From the NCBI RefSeq assembly GCF_013410065.1, contig NZ_JACCCW010000002.1:310001-374000 (forward strand): a stretch of DNA of 64,000 nucleotides, given 5' to 3'. Below the pieces are notes generated by a model. That model did no database searches. It was not told where the DNA came from and saw nothing but the letters and a program-made list of their open reading frames with translations. A program made the translations under genes and the position numbers. Below are positions 28,502 through 37,826 of this stretch, piece by piece. Source of the stretch: Granulicella arctica (GTDB taxonomy: Bacteria > Acidobacteriota > Terriglobia > Terriglobales > Acidobacteriaceae). The number at the start of each line of letters is the position of its first letter. Within the stretch, counting starts at the first letter, position 1.

Positions 28502-31500
28502 TTAGAAGAGGAACTTTGCTGCGATCTGACCGATGCGTGGATCTGCGGCGTGCAGGACCTGACCGAAAGATGCATCCCCGATGTTTCCGTCGACCGACCC
28601 GTTCGGATAGAACTGCGCGTGGTTGAAGACGTTGAACATTTCTAACCGAAGCTCAAGTGAACGACCCTCAGTAAGGGTGGTTACCTTGTGGAGGGCCACA
28701 TCGTAGTTGTCGATACCGGGACCATAGAACATGCGGCGCTTGGAGTTGCCTTGTGTTCCTAAAGTGTTCGCAGTGAAGGCAGTAGTGTTGAAGTACGGCT
28801 TGCCATTGCGCGGATTGTGATTAAGCTTGTAGCCAGTGCCGTCGTAGTTGGGCATGTCGATACTTGTAGCATTGACTCCGTTGTTCTGCACTTGCACGAG
28901 GTAGTTGTCTCCCGAACTTGCAAATGTAACAGGCAGGCCGGAAGCAAAACGCATGATGCCTGATAGTGCCCAGCCGTTAGTGAGCCGATTGGGATGCCAT
29001 AGGTAAGCTACCGGAAGGTCATAGTTATAGCTCACAACGAAGTCATGCTTGAGATCGAATGCTGAGACAGCATCAAGCCGGTGATAGTTATAAGGGTCGA
29101 CCTGTTCTTGAATATTTGAGGTCTGGTCGTAGGACTTCGAGAACGTATAGCTAGCGAGTAAAGACAAAGGACCGACGGTACGTTTGAAGGTAAGTTCAAG
29201 ACCGTTGTACTCTGAGTTGCCCATGTTCTCGTAATAAGCGTCAGTACCGATCGGATTGGGGAAAGGACTACGTGTACCATTGACCACTATTCCATTCTTG
29301 CGAGTGAAGACAATATTTTCCTCGAATGGGCCACACGTCGGTGAACCGGATGCCACTTCCGATGTTTGACTCAGGCTGAGACAAAGCGCTGGATTGCCAG
29401 GGTTTGCGCTGCGTACCGTTAGCAGGTGCCTGCCCAGCGACCCGATGTAGCCGATACTCAGCAGCGAGTTTGTACCGATCTGCCTATCGATGACGAGGTT
29501 GTATTGCATAGCATAGCCGGTCTTGTTCTTATAGTAGACGCTGCCGGCACCGCTGATTGGGTAGTAGCGGCTCCAGTCCACGCTGTTGTCGGGGTTCTTT
29601 GGTGAGACATTGTAAGGCGGCACATGAACAGGGAATTGCTGTAGGTACTGCGTGCCTGAGAGCGCGCCGATGAAGGGAGTTTCCATGATCGGAGACTCAG
29701 GACTCGTGTACGTCAGGCCATAGGGCGGATTGCCGGTTGGGTAGGCAACGGTGAGGCCCTGGGGCGAAGTAATGAATCGACCGCCTCCCAGATGAATGCT
29801 CGTCTTTCCGGGGCCACCAGTAAGCGCACCAAGAGGGCCATGGGACGCGTTCGGCGAATACGCTAATCCGAAGCGCGGCGAGAAGTTATCTAAAGGGGTC
29901 GGGGCAATCCCATCGGGAATTTTGTATCCGTTAGGGAGCGCGTCCCCAGGGACTAGATAGCCCAGCGGGGCTCCCGGAAATGTTTGAGATTGCGCGCCAA
30001 GGACTAAGGTTGTTATCTGGTGATATTTCTCCGCCCAGGGCGTGACGTAATCCCAGCGAATGCCGTAGTTGATTGTCAGGGTTGGACGAACGCGGTAAGT
30101 GTCCTGAGTAAAAAGATCTCCATTCGCCGCTCGCTCATAGAAGGTGGGGGAAGACTGTTGTGAGTAGAAATCGGGGAGACCAAGTAGGAAGTCAGCGTAG
30201 TCATTCCCTGTGGTCTGATTTCCAGACGCAAAGAAGGAATACGTTCCGTTGGCGACAAGATTCGGGGCCTGCTTCACGCGATACCAGATGTAGCGTCCAC
30301 CAAACTTGAATGTGTGGTTGCCAGCCGTACGAGTGAACGAACTGGACAGATCGTAGTTGCCGTTGACCTGCGCGAGCGAAAACGGATTGGTTCCGATTGA
30401 AAAGCCGTTGAAGAAGAGCCCTTCGATTCCGGCCTGAGACGGGAAACCTTGAATGATGCCCTCGCCGCCTGCCTGAATACCCTGATCGGCTAGCGTAACG
30501 CCTACCCCACCTTTGGGTGAGCCGATGTGGTTATCCAAGCGCGTGATGCCGAAGCGGGCTTCGTTGACCATCTTCGCGCCAAAAGCGTGGATATTACTGA
30601 AGACGAGTGTCTGGTCGATGCCGAAGGATGCCGCGTCATAAGCGAAGCCGTTTCCGGGAAGTGTGGCACCGCCCAACCCGCTCGGATATGGATCGTCGAG
30701 ATTATATCGGTCGTTGAAGTAGTAGATCGAAGATGTACCGAAGCGTAATGAATTGAAGTCCAGCCGACCCGCTGCCTTGTTGTCATTGATGCGCCGCTTA
30801 TAGGCACCAGTAGAGAACTGGTTCAAGCCGACATTCGGCTCTGGAATGTACTGGAGCATCCGCGTGGGAGCCGCGCCCCATGCACTATGGGGAATGACTC
30901 CAGCCGGAAATACCTGTGCAAAAGGTTCACCTTGGTTCACTGGATATCCGAGACGCTGGCTTAGGATCTGGGCAATATAGGGGCCGTTGACTGTTCTTGT
31001 GAAGACGGAAGCCGAGCCGAAATCACCATTTCGATTCGCCATCGAAGGCACACTGACAAAGCCAGTTTCGATGCCTTGTATATAGCGCTGGCCCTGGTAA
31101 TCGGAGAAGAAGAAAATCTTCTCCTTCCGAATCGGACCACCAAAGGTTCCTCCATATTGGTTCTGATGGAAGACTGCACGCTCAGGTGAGAAATAGTTCC
31201 GTGCGTCCAAATACGTGTTACGGAAGAACTCAAAGAGATTGCCGTGAAAGTTATTCGTGCCCGACTTGGTGACGACGTTGATGATGCCGCCTGTGAAGCT
31301 GCCATACTCGGCATCTACGTTGCTCGAGAGAATGCGGAACTCAGCAATGGAGTCGAGGTTCGGGATGATTCCAGCCTGTTGGCCAATGGTTTCCTGCACG
31401 CTCGCGCCATTGAGATAATAGGCGTTGTCGGACTCTCGTTGGCCATGAATGGAGAATTGTCCCGTGTTGGCTTGGCCCGCTGCGGGCACCGTACCAAAGC

Positions 31501-32092
31501 CGCCGCCAGAACTGGAGTTACCCGCGCCACTGGTGGTCACTGGAGAGACGCCAGCCTGCACCGCGAGCAGGTCTGTGTAACTCCGGCCATTGAGCGGAAT
31601 ATTGACGACCTGTTTGTTCTCGATAGTCTGGCCGATCTGCGTATCAGTCGTGTGAACCTCTGCGGTGTTTTCGGTCACATTGATGGTTTGGCTTGTATCG
31701 GCGATCTGGAGAACCACGTCGACAGTCAGCGCAGTATTCACATCTATCTTTAGATTGGTAGTCTGCCGGTATGGATTGAAGCCTTCTGCTCTCACATCAA
31801 GTTCGTACTGGCCTACGGGCACTGCCGCAAAGGTAAAGGCACCATCGCTACCAGTCGCGACGTTCTGTTTTACTCCGTTGCTTGGATTGATGAGTGCAAC
31901 CTGACTATCCGGGAGCAACGCGCCAGTGGCATCTTTGACTGCACCAGTGATACGTCCTCCGGTCTGCGCTATAAGGAAATGCGGTGAGATTGCACAAGTG
32001 AGCAGGAGGATGATTAGGGAAATACGACGGAAAGGCTGTGGGAAGCTCTGCGCTCCCTTGAGAATGGCGAGCAGTTTGCTGGAAAATGACAT
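28502..32092 (-). CDS. TonB-dependent receptor, Oar-like
   Basis: This is an outer-membrane receptor of 1196 residues, the third intact copy of the family here. It has a signal segment (RISLIILLLTCAISPHFLIAQ), a regulatory-like domain (GRITGAVKDATGALLPDSQV...VPVGQYELDVRAEGF), and a plug with NIPLNGRSYTDLLAVQAGV and NVVTKSGTNNFHGNLFEFF. The barrel ends with RLEMFNVFNHAQFY and AAKFLF. The start has GGAGA 7 bases upstream. Two palindromes lie 90-140 bases upstream, and an IS5-type element has inserted beyond them at 32268. The ligand is unknown. Its mgtC-like neighbour does not point to a specific substrate. Confidence 0.92.
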   Translation of the reverse strand: MSFSSKLLAILKGAQSFPQPFRRISLIILLLTCAISPHFLIAQTGGRITGAVKDATGALLPDSQVALINPSNGVKQNVATGSDGAFTFAAVPVGQYELDVRAEGFNPYRQTTNLKIDVNTALTVDVVLQIADTSQTINVTENTAEVHTTDTQIGQTIENKQVVNIPLNGRSYTDLLAVQAGVSPVTTSGAGNSSSGGGFGTVPAAGQANTGQFSIHGQRESDNAYYLNGASVQETIGQQAGIIPNLDSIAEFRILSSNVDAEYGSFTGGIINVVTKSGTNNFHGNLFEFFRNTYLDARNYFSPERAVFHQNQYGGTFGGPIRKEKIFFFSDYQGQRYIQGIETGFVSVPSMANRNGDFGSASVFTRTVNGPYIAQILSQRLGYPVNQGEPFAQVFPAGVIPHSAWGAAPTRMLQYIPEPNVGLNQFSTGAYKRRINDNKAAGRLDFNSLRFGTSSIYYFNDRYNLDDPYPSGLGGATLPGNGFAYDAASFGIDQTLVFSNIHAFGAKMVNEARFGITRLDNHIGSPKGGVGVTLADQGIQAGGEGIIQGFPSQAGIEGLFFNGFSIGTNPFSLAQVNGNYDLSSSFTRTAGNHTFKFGGRYIWYRVKQAPNLVANGTYSFFASGNQTTGNDYADFLLGLPDFYSQQSSPTFYERAANGDLFTQDTYRVRPTLTINYGIRWDYVTPWAEKYHQITTLVLGAQSQTFPGAPLGYLVPGDALPNGYKIPDGIAPTPLDNFSPRFGLAYSPNASHGPLGALTGGPGKTSIHLGGGRFITSPQGLTVAYPTGNPPYGLTYTSPESPIMETPFIGALSGTQYLQQFPVHVPPYNVSPKNPDNSVDWSRYYPISGAGSVYYKNKTGYAMQYNLVIDRQIGTNSLLSIGYIGSLGRHLLTVRSANPGNPALCLSLSQTSEVASGSPTCGPFEENIVFTRKNGIVVNGTRSPFPNPIGTDAYYENMGNSEYNGLELTFKRTVGPLSLLASYTFSKSYDQTSNIQEQVDPYNYHRLDAVSAFDLKHDFVVSYNYDLPVAYLWHPNRLTNGWALSGIMRFASGLPVTFASSGDNYLVQVQNNGVNATSIDMPNYDGTGYKLNHNPRNGKPYFNTTAFTANTLGTQGNSKRRMFYGPGIDNYDVALHKVTTLTEGRSLELRLEMFNVFNHAQFYPNGSVDGNIGDASFGQVLHAADPRIGQIAAKFLF

Positions 32093-32182
32093 GAAGCGAT
32101 CTCCGCGACGCTTTTAGGCACACGTCGAGTGTTCTGGGCGAAGCCGCTATGCAGCTCGCCAGTGAGTATTTCGTCTGCTTTG

Positions 32183-32229
32183 GTGTTTACGTAGACACTC
32201 AGTTGTTACGGAACTAGGTCGTGACCTAG
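32183..32229. promoter_or_regulatory. Two palindromes upstream of receptor 3
   Basis: GTGTTTAC/GTAGACAC (32183-32198) is a 16-base dyad with 7 of 8 pairs matching. CTAGGTC-GT-GACCTAG (32214-32229) is perfect. Their spacing of about three helical turns, and their position 90-140 bases before the start, suit regulator sites. The regulator is not identifiable. Confidence 0.4.
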
Positions 32230-32267
32230 AGCAGTCTTACGGAAGGTGCCACAAACTCAGTCCCTAG

Positions 32268-33094
32268 GTGTCATCAAACTAGCTATAGGCAAGGGGAGGC
32301 AGGAGTAAATAGAGTTTTTGAATGAGCACGAAGCGATACGGTCTACGGAACGATCAGTGGGAGCGGATAGAAGGACTGTTACCTGGGCGGGTGGGGACAG
32401 AAGGGCGGCCGGCCAAGAACAACCGGTTGTTTGTGGAAGCGGTCTTATACCGGTATCGAGCCGGCATCCCGTGGCGTGATCTGCCGGGGCATTTTGGGGA
32501 CTTTCGAGCGGTGCATACCCGCATGAGTCGATGGGCCAAACGGGGAGTGTGGAAGGAAATCTTTGAGCACCTAGCCACCGATGCCGACAACGAATATGCC
32601 ATGATCGACTCAACCATAGTTCGCGCGCATCAGCACAGTGCTGGGGCGCGCAAAAAGGGGGCGGCGATCAAGCCATCGGACGCAGCAAGGGTGGCTTGAG
32701 CACCAAGATCCACGCTACGGTGGATGCGTTAGGCAACCCTATCGGCTTTCACCTCACCGCTGGACAGGCTTGCGATTTGGATGGAGCCGATGTTTTATTA
32801 CCGTAATTGGAAGCTGGAACGGTGCTCGCGGATAAGGGCTATGACGCCGATCAACGCGTCCTGCTGATACTGGAACAAGCCGATAAAGTCGCAGTGATTC
32901 CGCCCAAAGCTAACCGAAAACACCAGAGAGAATACGACAAAGACCTCTACAAAGACCGCCACTTGATTGAAAACTTCTTCGCTAACCTCAAACAATTTCG
33001 AGCCATCGCCACTCGCTATGACAAAACCGCTCGCAACTTCCTCGCCGCCATCTACTTCACCTCTTCTATCCTCTGGTTAGTTTGATGACACGCC
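32268..33094 (+). mobile_element. IS5-family (IS427-like) element C
   Basis: Ends match in inverted orientation: TGTCATCAAACTA near 32269 and its complement near 33088, with two extra bases in the right end. CTAG flanks both sides (32264-32267 and 33095-33098). The two-frame transposase carries a nonsense codon. It lies just upstream of the control region of receptor 3 and may have displaced its natural upstream sequence. Confidence 0.82.
32322..33085 (+). pseudogene. IS427-type transposase, two frames, with nonsense codon
   Basis: The first frame (to 32699) has LRNDQWERIEGLLPGR, NNRLFVEAVLYRYRAGIPWR and AMIDSTIVRAHQHSAGARKKG. At the CAAAAAG stretch a -1 shift leads into the second frame: GGDQAIGRSKGGLSTKIHAT, then VDALGNPIGFHLTAGQACDL. 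In that frame TAA at 32804 replaces the expected Gln (LLP*LEAGTVLADKGYD), after which the gene continues to IENFFANLKQFRAIATRYDK and ends in TGA at 33083. IS427 relatives commonly make the full enzyme by frameshifting, so the shift may be normal; the TAA is the real lesion. Confidence 0.8.
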
Positions 33095-33103
33095 CTAGCT
33101 CGA

Positions 33104-33283
33104 TTAGGCGGCCTGCCGTAACCCTCCTCCTTCGTCTTTTGAAGAATAGCTGGAAGTTGCATGTGGCCTCCGGGTATCAGCCAGCACCCAGCCACACACT
33201 AGCGGCATTCCAGGCTGTTCCGTGGAACGCCAGACACAAACGAGTGAACTCAGCTTGCGAGCAGCAAGAATTTTGTTGTTCAT
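33104..33283 (-). CDS. Small protein of 59 residues with paired LVC-x-W motifs, unknown
   Basis: ATG 33283 is preceded by AAGGAGAG with ideal spacing, much better than most starts in this window. The product begins MNNKILAARK and contains SSLVCVWRSTEQPGMPLVCGW, written here as two parts: SSLVCVW and PLVCGW, 14 residues apart, with a proline between them. The tail is polar. The two cysteines in matching contexts suggest metal or thiol chemistry, and a metal-repressor gene lies 340 bases away on the opposite strand. I do not recognise the family. It sits directly beside insertion sequence C. Confidence 0.45.
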   Translation of the reverse strand: MNNKILAARKLSSLVCVWRSTEQPGMPLVCGWVLADTRRPHATSSYSSKDEGGGLRQAA

Positions 33284-33595
33284 GATCTCTCCTTGCACGA
33301 TCCGAGCAGCGTCATCGGCGCCTGCACGAACAGTCGCGTGGCACTTGCTTGGGTCATTGGTATGGGAGGTGTGAGGCTGGCCGTTTGAACCACGGTCTCA
33401 CGCGCTCAAATCACAGGTCGTATGCTGGGATAAGCGGTGAAACTCGTTGCTAGCGACGCTAGAGACGGATTCCAGAGCGCTTATCGCGGCACAGGAAAGC
33501 TCTCGGAATACTTGGAGGCTCTTGTGCGGAAGCTATGCTCATAGGTGGTTACACTTCTCCTGCGAAAGTAAACCCTTCGCCTGTTATTTTGTATC
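33284..33595. other. Divergent spacer, no gene seen
   Basis: This region lies between the 59-residue gene and the metal-repressor gene. No open frame or RNA gene was recognised. It should hold the promoters for both; a TATCAT -10-like box is at 33592. Confidence 0.4.
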
Positions 33596-33612
33596 ATACC
33601 CCCCTAGGATAT
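33596..33612. promoter_or_regulatory. CsoR/CstR-type operator
   Basis: ATACCCCCCTAGGATAT is a G/C-tract dyad with A/T-rich arms, as in operators of the CsoR/RcnR/FrmR family. It ends 12 bases before the start of a gene of exactly that family and overlaps a TATCAT -10-like box, which fits autoregulation. Confidence 0.6.
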
Positions 33613-33624
33613 ACAAAGGAAAAT

Positions 33625-33899
33625 ATGCCAATATCAACTAAGAAAAGCAGAAACTAGTTGCTCGTATCAAACTCATTCGCGGACAGGTCGATTCCATCGA
33701 ACGCTCCCTCACCACGGAAGACGATTGCGCGGACGTTCTGATGCTGCTGGCAAACGTGCGTGGTGGAATTAATAGCCTCATGGCCGAGGTACTCGAAGAT
33801 CACATTCGACATCACCTCCTATCAGGTGAAAAGAGTTCCTCTCCTCCACAAGAACTAGCAGAAAATATGATTGATCTGGTCCGTGCCTACTTGCAATGA
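33625..33899 (+). pseudogene. CsoR/RcnR/FrmR-family metal-sensing repressor with one-base frameshift
   Basis: ATG 33625 has AAAGGA 5 bases upstream and starts MPISTKK. After codon 7 the family sequence moves by one base: QKLVARIKLIRGQVDSIERS, then CADVLMLLANVRGGINSLMA, EVLEDHIRHHLLSG, and MIDLVRAYLQ with TGA at 33897. Restoring one A in the run AAGAAAAGCAG gives a single normal repressor of about 91 residues with the expected Cys (DDCADV) and His (DHIRHH) metal-site positions. In the given sequence the start frame meets TAG at 33655. An A-run is a typical site for replication slippage, sequencing error or transcriptional slippage, so the gene may be dead, miscalled or phase-variable. Confidence 0.75.
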
Positions 33900-33903
33900 A
33901 CAC

Positions 33904-34150
33904 CCATCACACACCAAGCCCGAGGTTTCTTCCTTTACGGAGCCGGGCAAGTGTAAGGCTGCGAAGGCGACAGGGTGCCGAACATTGGTCACCGATGTTG
34001 TTCAATCCGTGGCCTGTGCTGATCTTGCAGCACTGACTCTCTCTGGGCTGATCTTAGACGCCGCTTTTCACATCGATTAGGTTGATCCTCTTGTCGTTCT
34101 CCGGGCCATCCCCGTTATCTGCATAGAGGCAAGGTGCACTTCGAGATCAA
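33904..34150 (+). pseudogene. Remnant of a cation diffusion facilitator-like efflux protein
   Basis: Directly after the repressor, a plus-strand frame reads KATGCRTLVTDVVQSVACAD, LAALTLSGLILDAAFHID, a TAG, then VDPLVVLRAIPVICIEARC. The order (a hydrophobic helix, then W.DP..AL and a further helix) resembles the last two transmembrane helices of CDF transporters, with the usual WWADP tryptophan changed to TAG. The N-terminal half is missing. A repressor followed by its efflux pump is a common arrangement, which supports the reading, but the similarity is short. Confidence 0.4.
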
Positions 34151-34284
34151 CCCTGCGGTTGCTTAGTGGCGATAAGCGGCTGCGAGACACGAGACACTCC
34201 ATCAGCCAGAGTTAGACACGAAACAAGGGATTCAAAGCCTCATGCTAAATGCGAAACCAATCGTATAGTCCAATCTGCAATGTA

Positions 34285-36035
34285 GACCAATACCGCCTAT
34301 CAAAATCAGTTGGCGACTCAAAACAACCAGATTGCCTCGACCCTGCTCGGTGCCTATAACAACCAAAGCCGCAACTTCAACATCAATCCTCCGGACTACC
34401 GCAGTTGGGAACCGAGCTTCTTCGCTCAGGATAGCTGGAAGATGACCTCCAAACTGACCGCCATCTGCGGCGTCCGCTACGAGGTCTTCACACCCTTCAC
34501 CGAAGCGCATAATCACATCTCAAACTATGACTTTCTTGAAGCGCTCTCCAACCCAACCTCAGCAACATCAAGTGCGCTGAAGATTGTCGGCGTGAACGGC
34601 GTCAGCAATACAGCGGGCATCCCAAACCAGTACAACAACATCGCTCCGCGTGTCGGTTTTGCATACTCTGCAACACCCACCATCGTCATTCGAGGCGGTT
34701 ACGGACTTAGCTACTTCCCTGATAACTACACCACCCGTGGCGGCCTGAAAAACGCTCCGTTCACCTCCGTCAACAGCCCGTCCTGCCAGTCCACCTACGC
34801 TGTAGACATCGAGACATTCGTCAATGGTGGCACTCTCCCTCCGGGCCAAAATGGGGATTGCACAGTTCAAGGTCAATTCGGAAACTTTAGCCAGGGAATC
34901 ATTCAGCCCTCGGCTCCTTCAGCGACTCAGCTGGCGAGCCTCTCCACGATCCCCGGCCTCTCGTTCGTAGCCGAGGCGACCAACTTCAAAAATGCTCTCA
35001 TCCAGCAGTTCAATCTGCAAGTTGAGCAGCAGTTTGGAGCCAACGTCTTCACCATCGGGTATGTCGGCAACATCGGCCAGCATCTGCCGGAACTGATCAA
35101 CAATATCAACCAGGCCCTTCCGTACAATCCCCTAGCCCCTGTTGGAAGTGCTGCCAACCCCGTTGGAGGGGTACGACCGCTTGCCGGCCCTCTTCCCAAT
35201 TTGGGCAACGTCAGTTATCTCGCTACCGGCGGGGTCTCGAACTACAACGGACTACAGACCTCGTTGCAGCGCCGCTTTACCAAGGGGCTGGCCTTTGATG
35301 CCAACTACACCTGGGCCAAGGGACTGTCCGATACCAGCACCATCTCCCAGCAAACCTATGAGGGCTGGAGCAACGCATTGCCCACCAACATCCGCGCGAC
35401 CGAGTACGGTAATACGGATACTGGTCTGCAAAATCGCTTTGCCCTCTCGACCAACTACGAACTCCAGTTTGGCAAGAAGTTCACTGGCATTAAAAAAGCA
35501 CTCCTCACCGGTTGGGACGCAAACATCATCGCACTCTGACAAAGTGGAAAAGTCTTCTCCATTATCGAATCCGGCTCCGGTGCTGACAATCCTCTCGACA
35601 GTAGCCCCACCAACCCGAAGCCCACAGCATACAACTACAACAACCGCGGTCCAGCAGAACTCAAGTGGAGCCGATCGTCCAGACACCATTATGGATCCTC
35701 GTCTGGGTCACAAGACCCTGACGCAGTTCTTCAACACTGCAGACTTCGCACCTCAACCCTTGGGAACGGTTGGAAACACCCAGCGCAACTCGATGTTTGG
35801 GCCCCACTTCCGCGACGTCGACCTCTCCCTCTTCAAGAATTTTCCGGTCACCGAACGTGCGACCGCGCAGTTCCGTATTGAGTCCTTCAATATCTCCAAC
35901 ACGCCAAATTTCTTCATCGCGAATAATAACAGCGCAAATCAGCAATTTGGCAATGCGGCCTTTGGCACTATTTCGGCAACCGATCCCAACTACAACCCAC
36001 GTCAGTACCAGTTCGTCCTCAAGCTACTGTTCTGA
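34285..36035 (+). pseudogene. TonB-dependent receptor, 5'-truncated, with stop and frameshift
   Basis: This is the C-terminal half of an Oar-like receptor. It is readable from about 34285 (TNTAYQNQLATQNNQIASTL), with barrel segments FFAQDSWKMTSKLTAICGVR and NNIAPRVGFAYS, to TGA at 35537. There the family has Trp (IALWQSG). The frame continues KVFSIIESGSGADNPLDSS until a shift near 35645, after which DPRLGHKTLTQFFNTADFAP, RDVDLSLFKNFPVTERATAQ and QYQFVLKLLF complete the protein. The plug, regulatory domain and signal peptide are absent. Three separate lesions show it is no longer functional. Confidence 0.85.
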
Positions 36036-36079
36036 TAGGGGTACTCGTTTCAAAACATTTTCCAACGCAGTGGTATTTT

Positions 36080-36117
36080 CTGTGCTGCGGGCCCTGGCTG
36101 AAGAGCCTGCAGCACAG
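36080..36117 (+). terminator. Stem-loop after the broken receptor
   Basis: CTGTGCTGCGGGC pairs with GCCTGCAGCACAG (12 of 13) around a 12-base loop, 44 bases after the receptor stop. No T-run follows. Confidence 0.45.
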
Positions 36118-36298
36118 GTGTTGTTCAAGGTGGTCATACGGTTGACCGTCAGACACTCCATCATTATCCGCCGGTGACGGACCCAAACGCGGAGCCTTCC
36201 TATTTGCGCGGAGCTGAGACGGGGACGTGTCAGTACGGGCAAGTCGGCTACGTTTTTCCAATCGGGGCGCTTCAAGAAGAACGAAGTGCCCGCCTCCA

Positions 36299-37110
36299 TT
36301 AGGTCGCCTTCCTTACGGTGGCCGACCTCTTCGTCGATGCTTCGACGTTCGGCTTTGTCTTCTTCTGTTTGGCTTCCTCCTTGGTCCGCTTGGCCGTGAA
36401 CTCCTGCTCGGTTGCCTTATGCACCTTTCCCGTATCGACCCGATGCAGCTTAGCTGCCTGGGTGAGACACGCTTCACGTCTTCAAGCAGAATCCACTCCA
36501 TGAGCGCCTTGGACAACGCATTTTTATCCAGACGTCGCAGTGGCCGGAGCAGGTCGGCTCACAGCAGACTTTGCCAATCAAGCCACGCTCCACCCCTTCT
36601 GTCACGGTCGCTTCTTTCATGTGTGAGCATTGTTTCTGGTTGGGAGACGGGGGAGCTTTGCCGCCTTTGCTCTTCGGAGAGAGTCGCAAGGCAATATAGC
36701 GTCCGCGCCCCGGGGCGCCATTGTCTTTCGGTGGGCCCCAATTGGTCGAGATCTGCACCAGTTGCGGTTTGACCGCGATCTGCTGGCCGACGAACCTGGC
36801 GACCTTGTTGTTGTAGCAGGCCGCGTCGCTGCAACTGTCCTTGAGCGCCTCACCGAAGAGCAACGTGTTGCATCCGGTGCGCTTGGAGCAATTGGTGTAA
36901 CTTCCGGCCTCTGACAGCAGTGTTGCGTCATCCTTGTCGAAGGGGACCGAACCAAGATCAAGTAGTATGTTCTGCTCGATCCAGGTGGCCAACTCGCGCA
37001 CCGGCAAGAGCACGCGTGTATTGTGAATGCCGGTCCAGGCCTGCTTGAACGCGGCATCGAAGGCCCGCTCTTGTTCGCATGACTACAGTTTGGCGATCTC
37101 GAGGGCATGG
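36299..37110 (-). pseudogene. ParB-like partition/nuclease-domain protein, degenerate
   Basis: The central frame reads CEQERAFDAAFKQAW, LLPVRELATWIEQNILLDLG, VPFDKDDATLLSEAGS, CSKRTGCNTLLFGEAL, DSCSDAACYNNKVARF and KPQLVQISTNWG. This is the C-terminal, cysteine-containing part of the ParB/RepB/Spo0J-like proteins that soil bacteria carry on plasmids and genomic islands. Upstream, HALEIAKL precedes a TAG where Gln is expected. Downstream, the frame ends at CLKT*, while a neighbouring frame supplies AKLHRVDTGKVHKATEQEFT and a lysine-rich tail ending at TAA 36299. The N-terminal nuclease-like domain is missing. Its position near tRNA-Lys suggests the remains of an integrated element. Confidence 0.62.
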
Positions 37111-37127
37111 CCTACGCCAGTCTAGTC

Positions 37128-37711
37128 TTAGAGGAAAGCCTCCGCAACGGGTTCGAGAGCATCGCCGCATTCGATCTTGCTGAAGACGGGAACGATATCG
37201 AGCCGAAGGTCCCCGACATGCTTGGATCGCTCACGCAGACTCAAGGCATAGATACATTCCGCTGCCGGATCGAGAATGTAGACCCACTCGATCCAGGAGT
37301 CCTTGAGGTTCTTTGGTGTGAACTGTACGTCTTGCAGATTCTCGAGAGACTGGTGTGAGTGATATTTCGCCTTGGGATCGGGATATTTCCGCGATGCTGG
37401 CCGAGGAGCGCGCCGCTGATGCCGTGGGCCTGTCCGGTCAGCTTTCCGCAATACTCGCAGATACCGCCCTCGAGATAGTTCCGCCAGTCGTCAAAGCAGA
37501 GGATGTCTGATCCGACCTCGGCCAGCGACTTGCCTCCCAGCATCCTCCGCATGACATGTTCATAGAGTTCCTCACTGAGGCCCGTCGGATAACTGTCGAA
37601 ATGGTTATCTACACGATGGAAAAGAGTGGCAATGCCTTCGCGGTAAGCAAGTTCATGGGCACGCTGACTTGAAGTCGATGGAGCCGTATCAGCACCAGAA
37701 ACTGAAGCCAC
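37128..37711 (-). pseudogene. Conserved-type hypothetical protein, frameshifted
   Basis: One frame (from about 37711) reads EGIATLFHRVDNHFDSYPTG, LYEHVMRRMLGGKSLAEVGS, DILCFDDWRNYLEGGICEYC and GKLTGQAHGIS. After about 37390 the other frame carries it on: YPDPKAKYHSHQSLENLQDV, FTPKNLKDSWIEWVYILDPA and RERSKHVGDLRLDIVPVF. Together these give one coherent soluble protein with a CxxC (CEYC) pair; I have no function for it. A single indel separates the halves. It sits between the ParB-like pseudogene and tRNA-Lys and decayed along with that element. Confidence 0.5.
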
Positions 37712-37712
37712 T

Positions 37713-37741
37713 GCGGATTGCGATCAACCAACGCAATCCGC
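37713..37741 (-). terminator. Stem-loop downstream of tRNA-Lys
   Basis: GCGGATTGCG and CGCAATCCGC form a perfect 10-base stem with a 9-base loop, 85 bases downstream of the tRNA in its direction of transcription. No T-run follows. Confidence 0.45.
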
Positions 37742-37826
37742 GAAAAAGTTTGGTCAAGTTTTGGAAAACGCGATGTAGAGGCAAACGAACCGGTAACGGT
37801 AAGTGCTTGAAAGATTGGTAGAAAAT

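Noticed and set aside
35142..35640. N-terminal part of an open plus-strand frame ending at 36035
   Set aside because: Out-of-frame reading of the receptor pseudogene; only the part after about 35650 is true receptor sequence.
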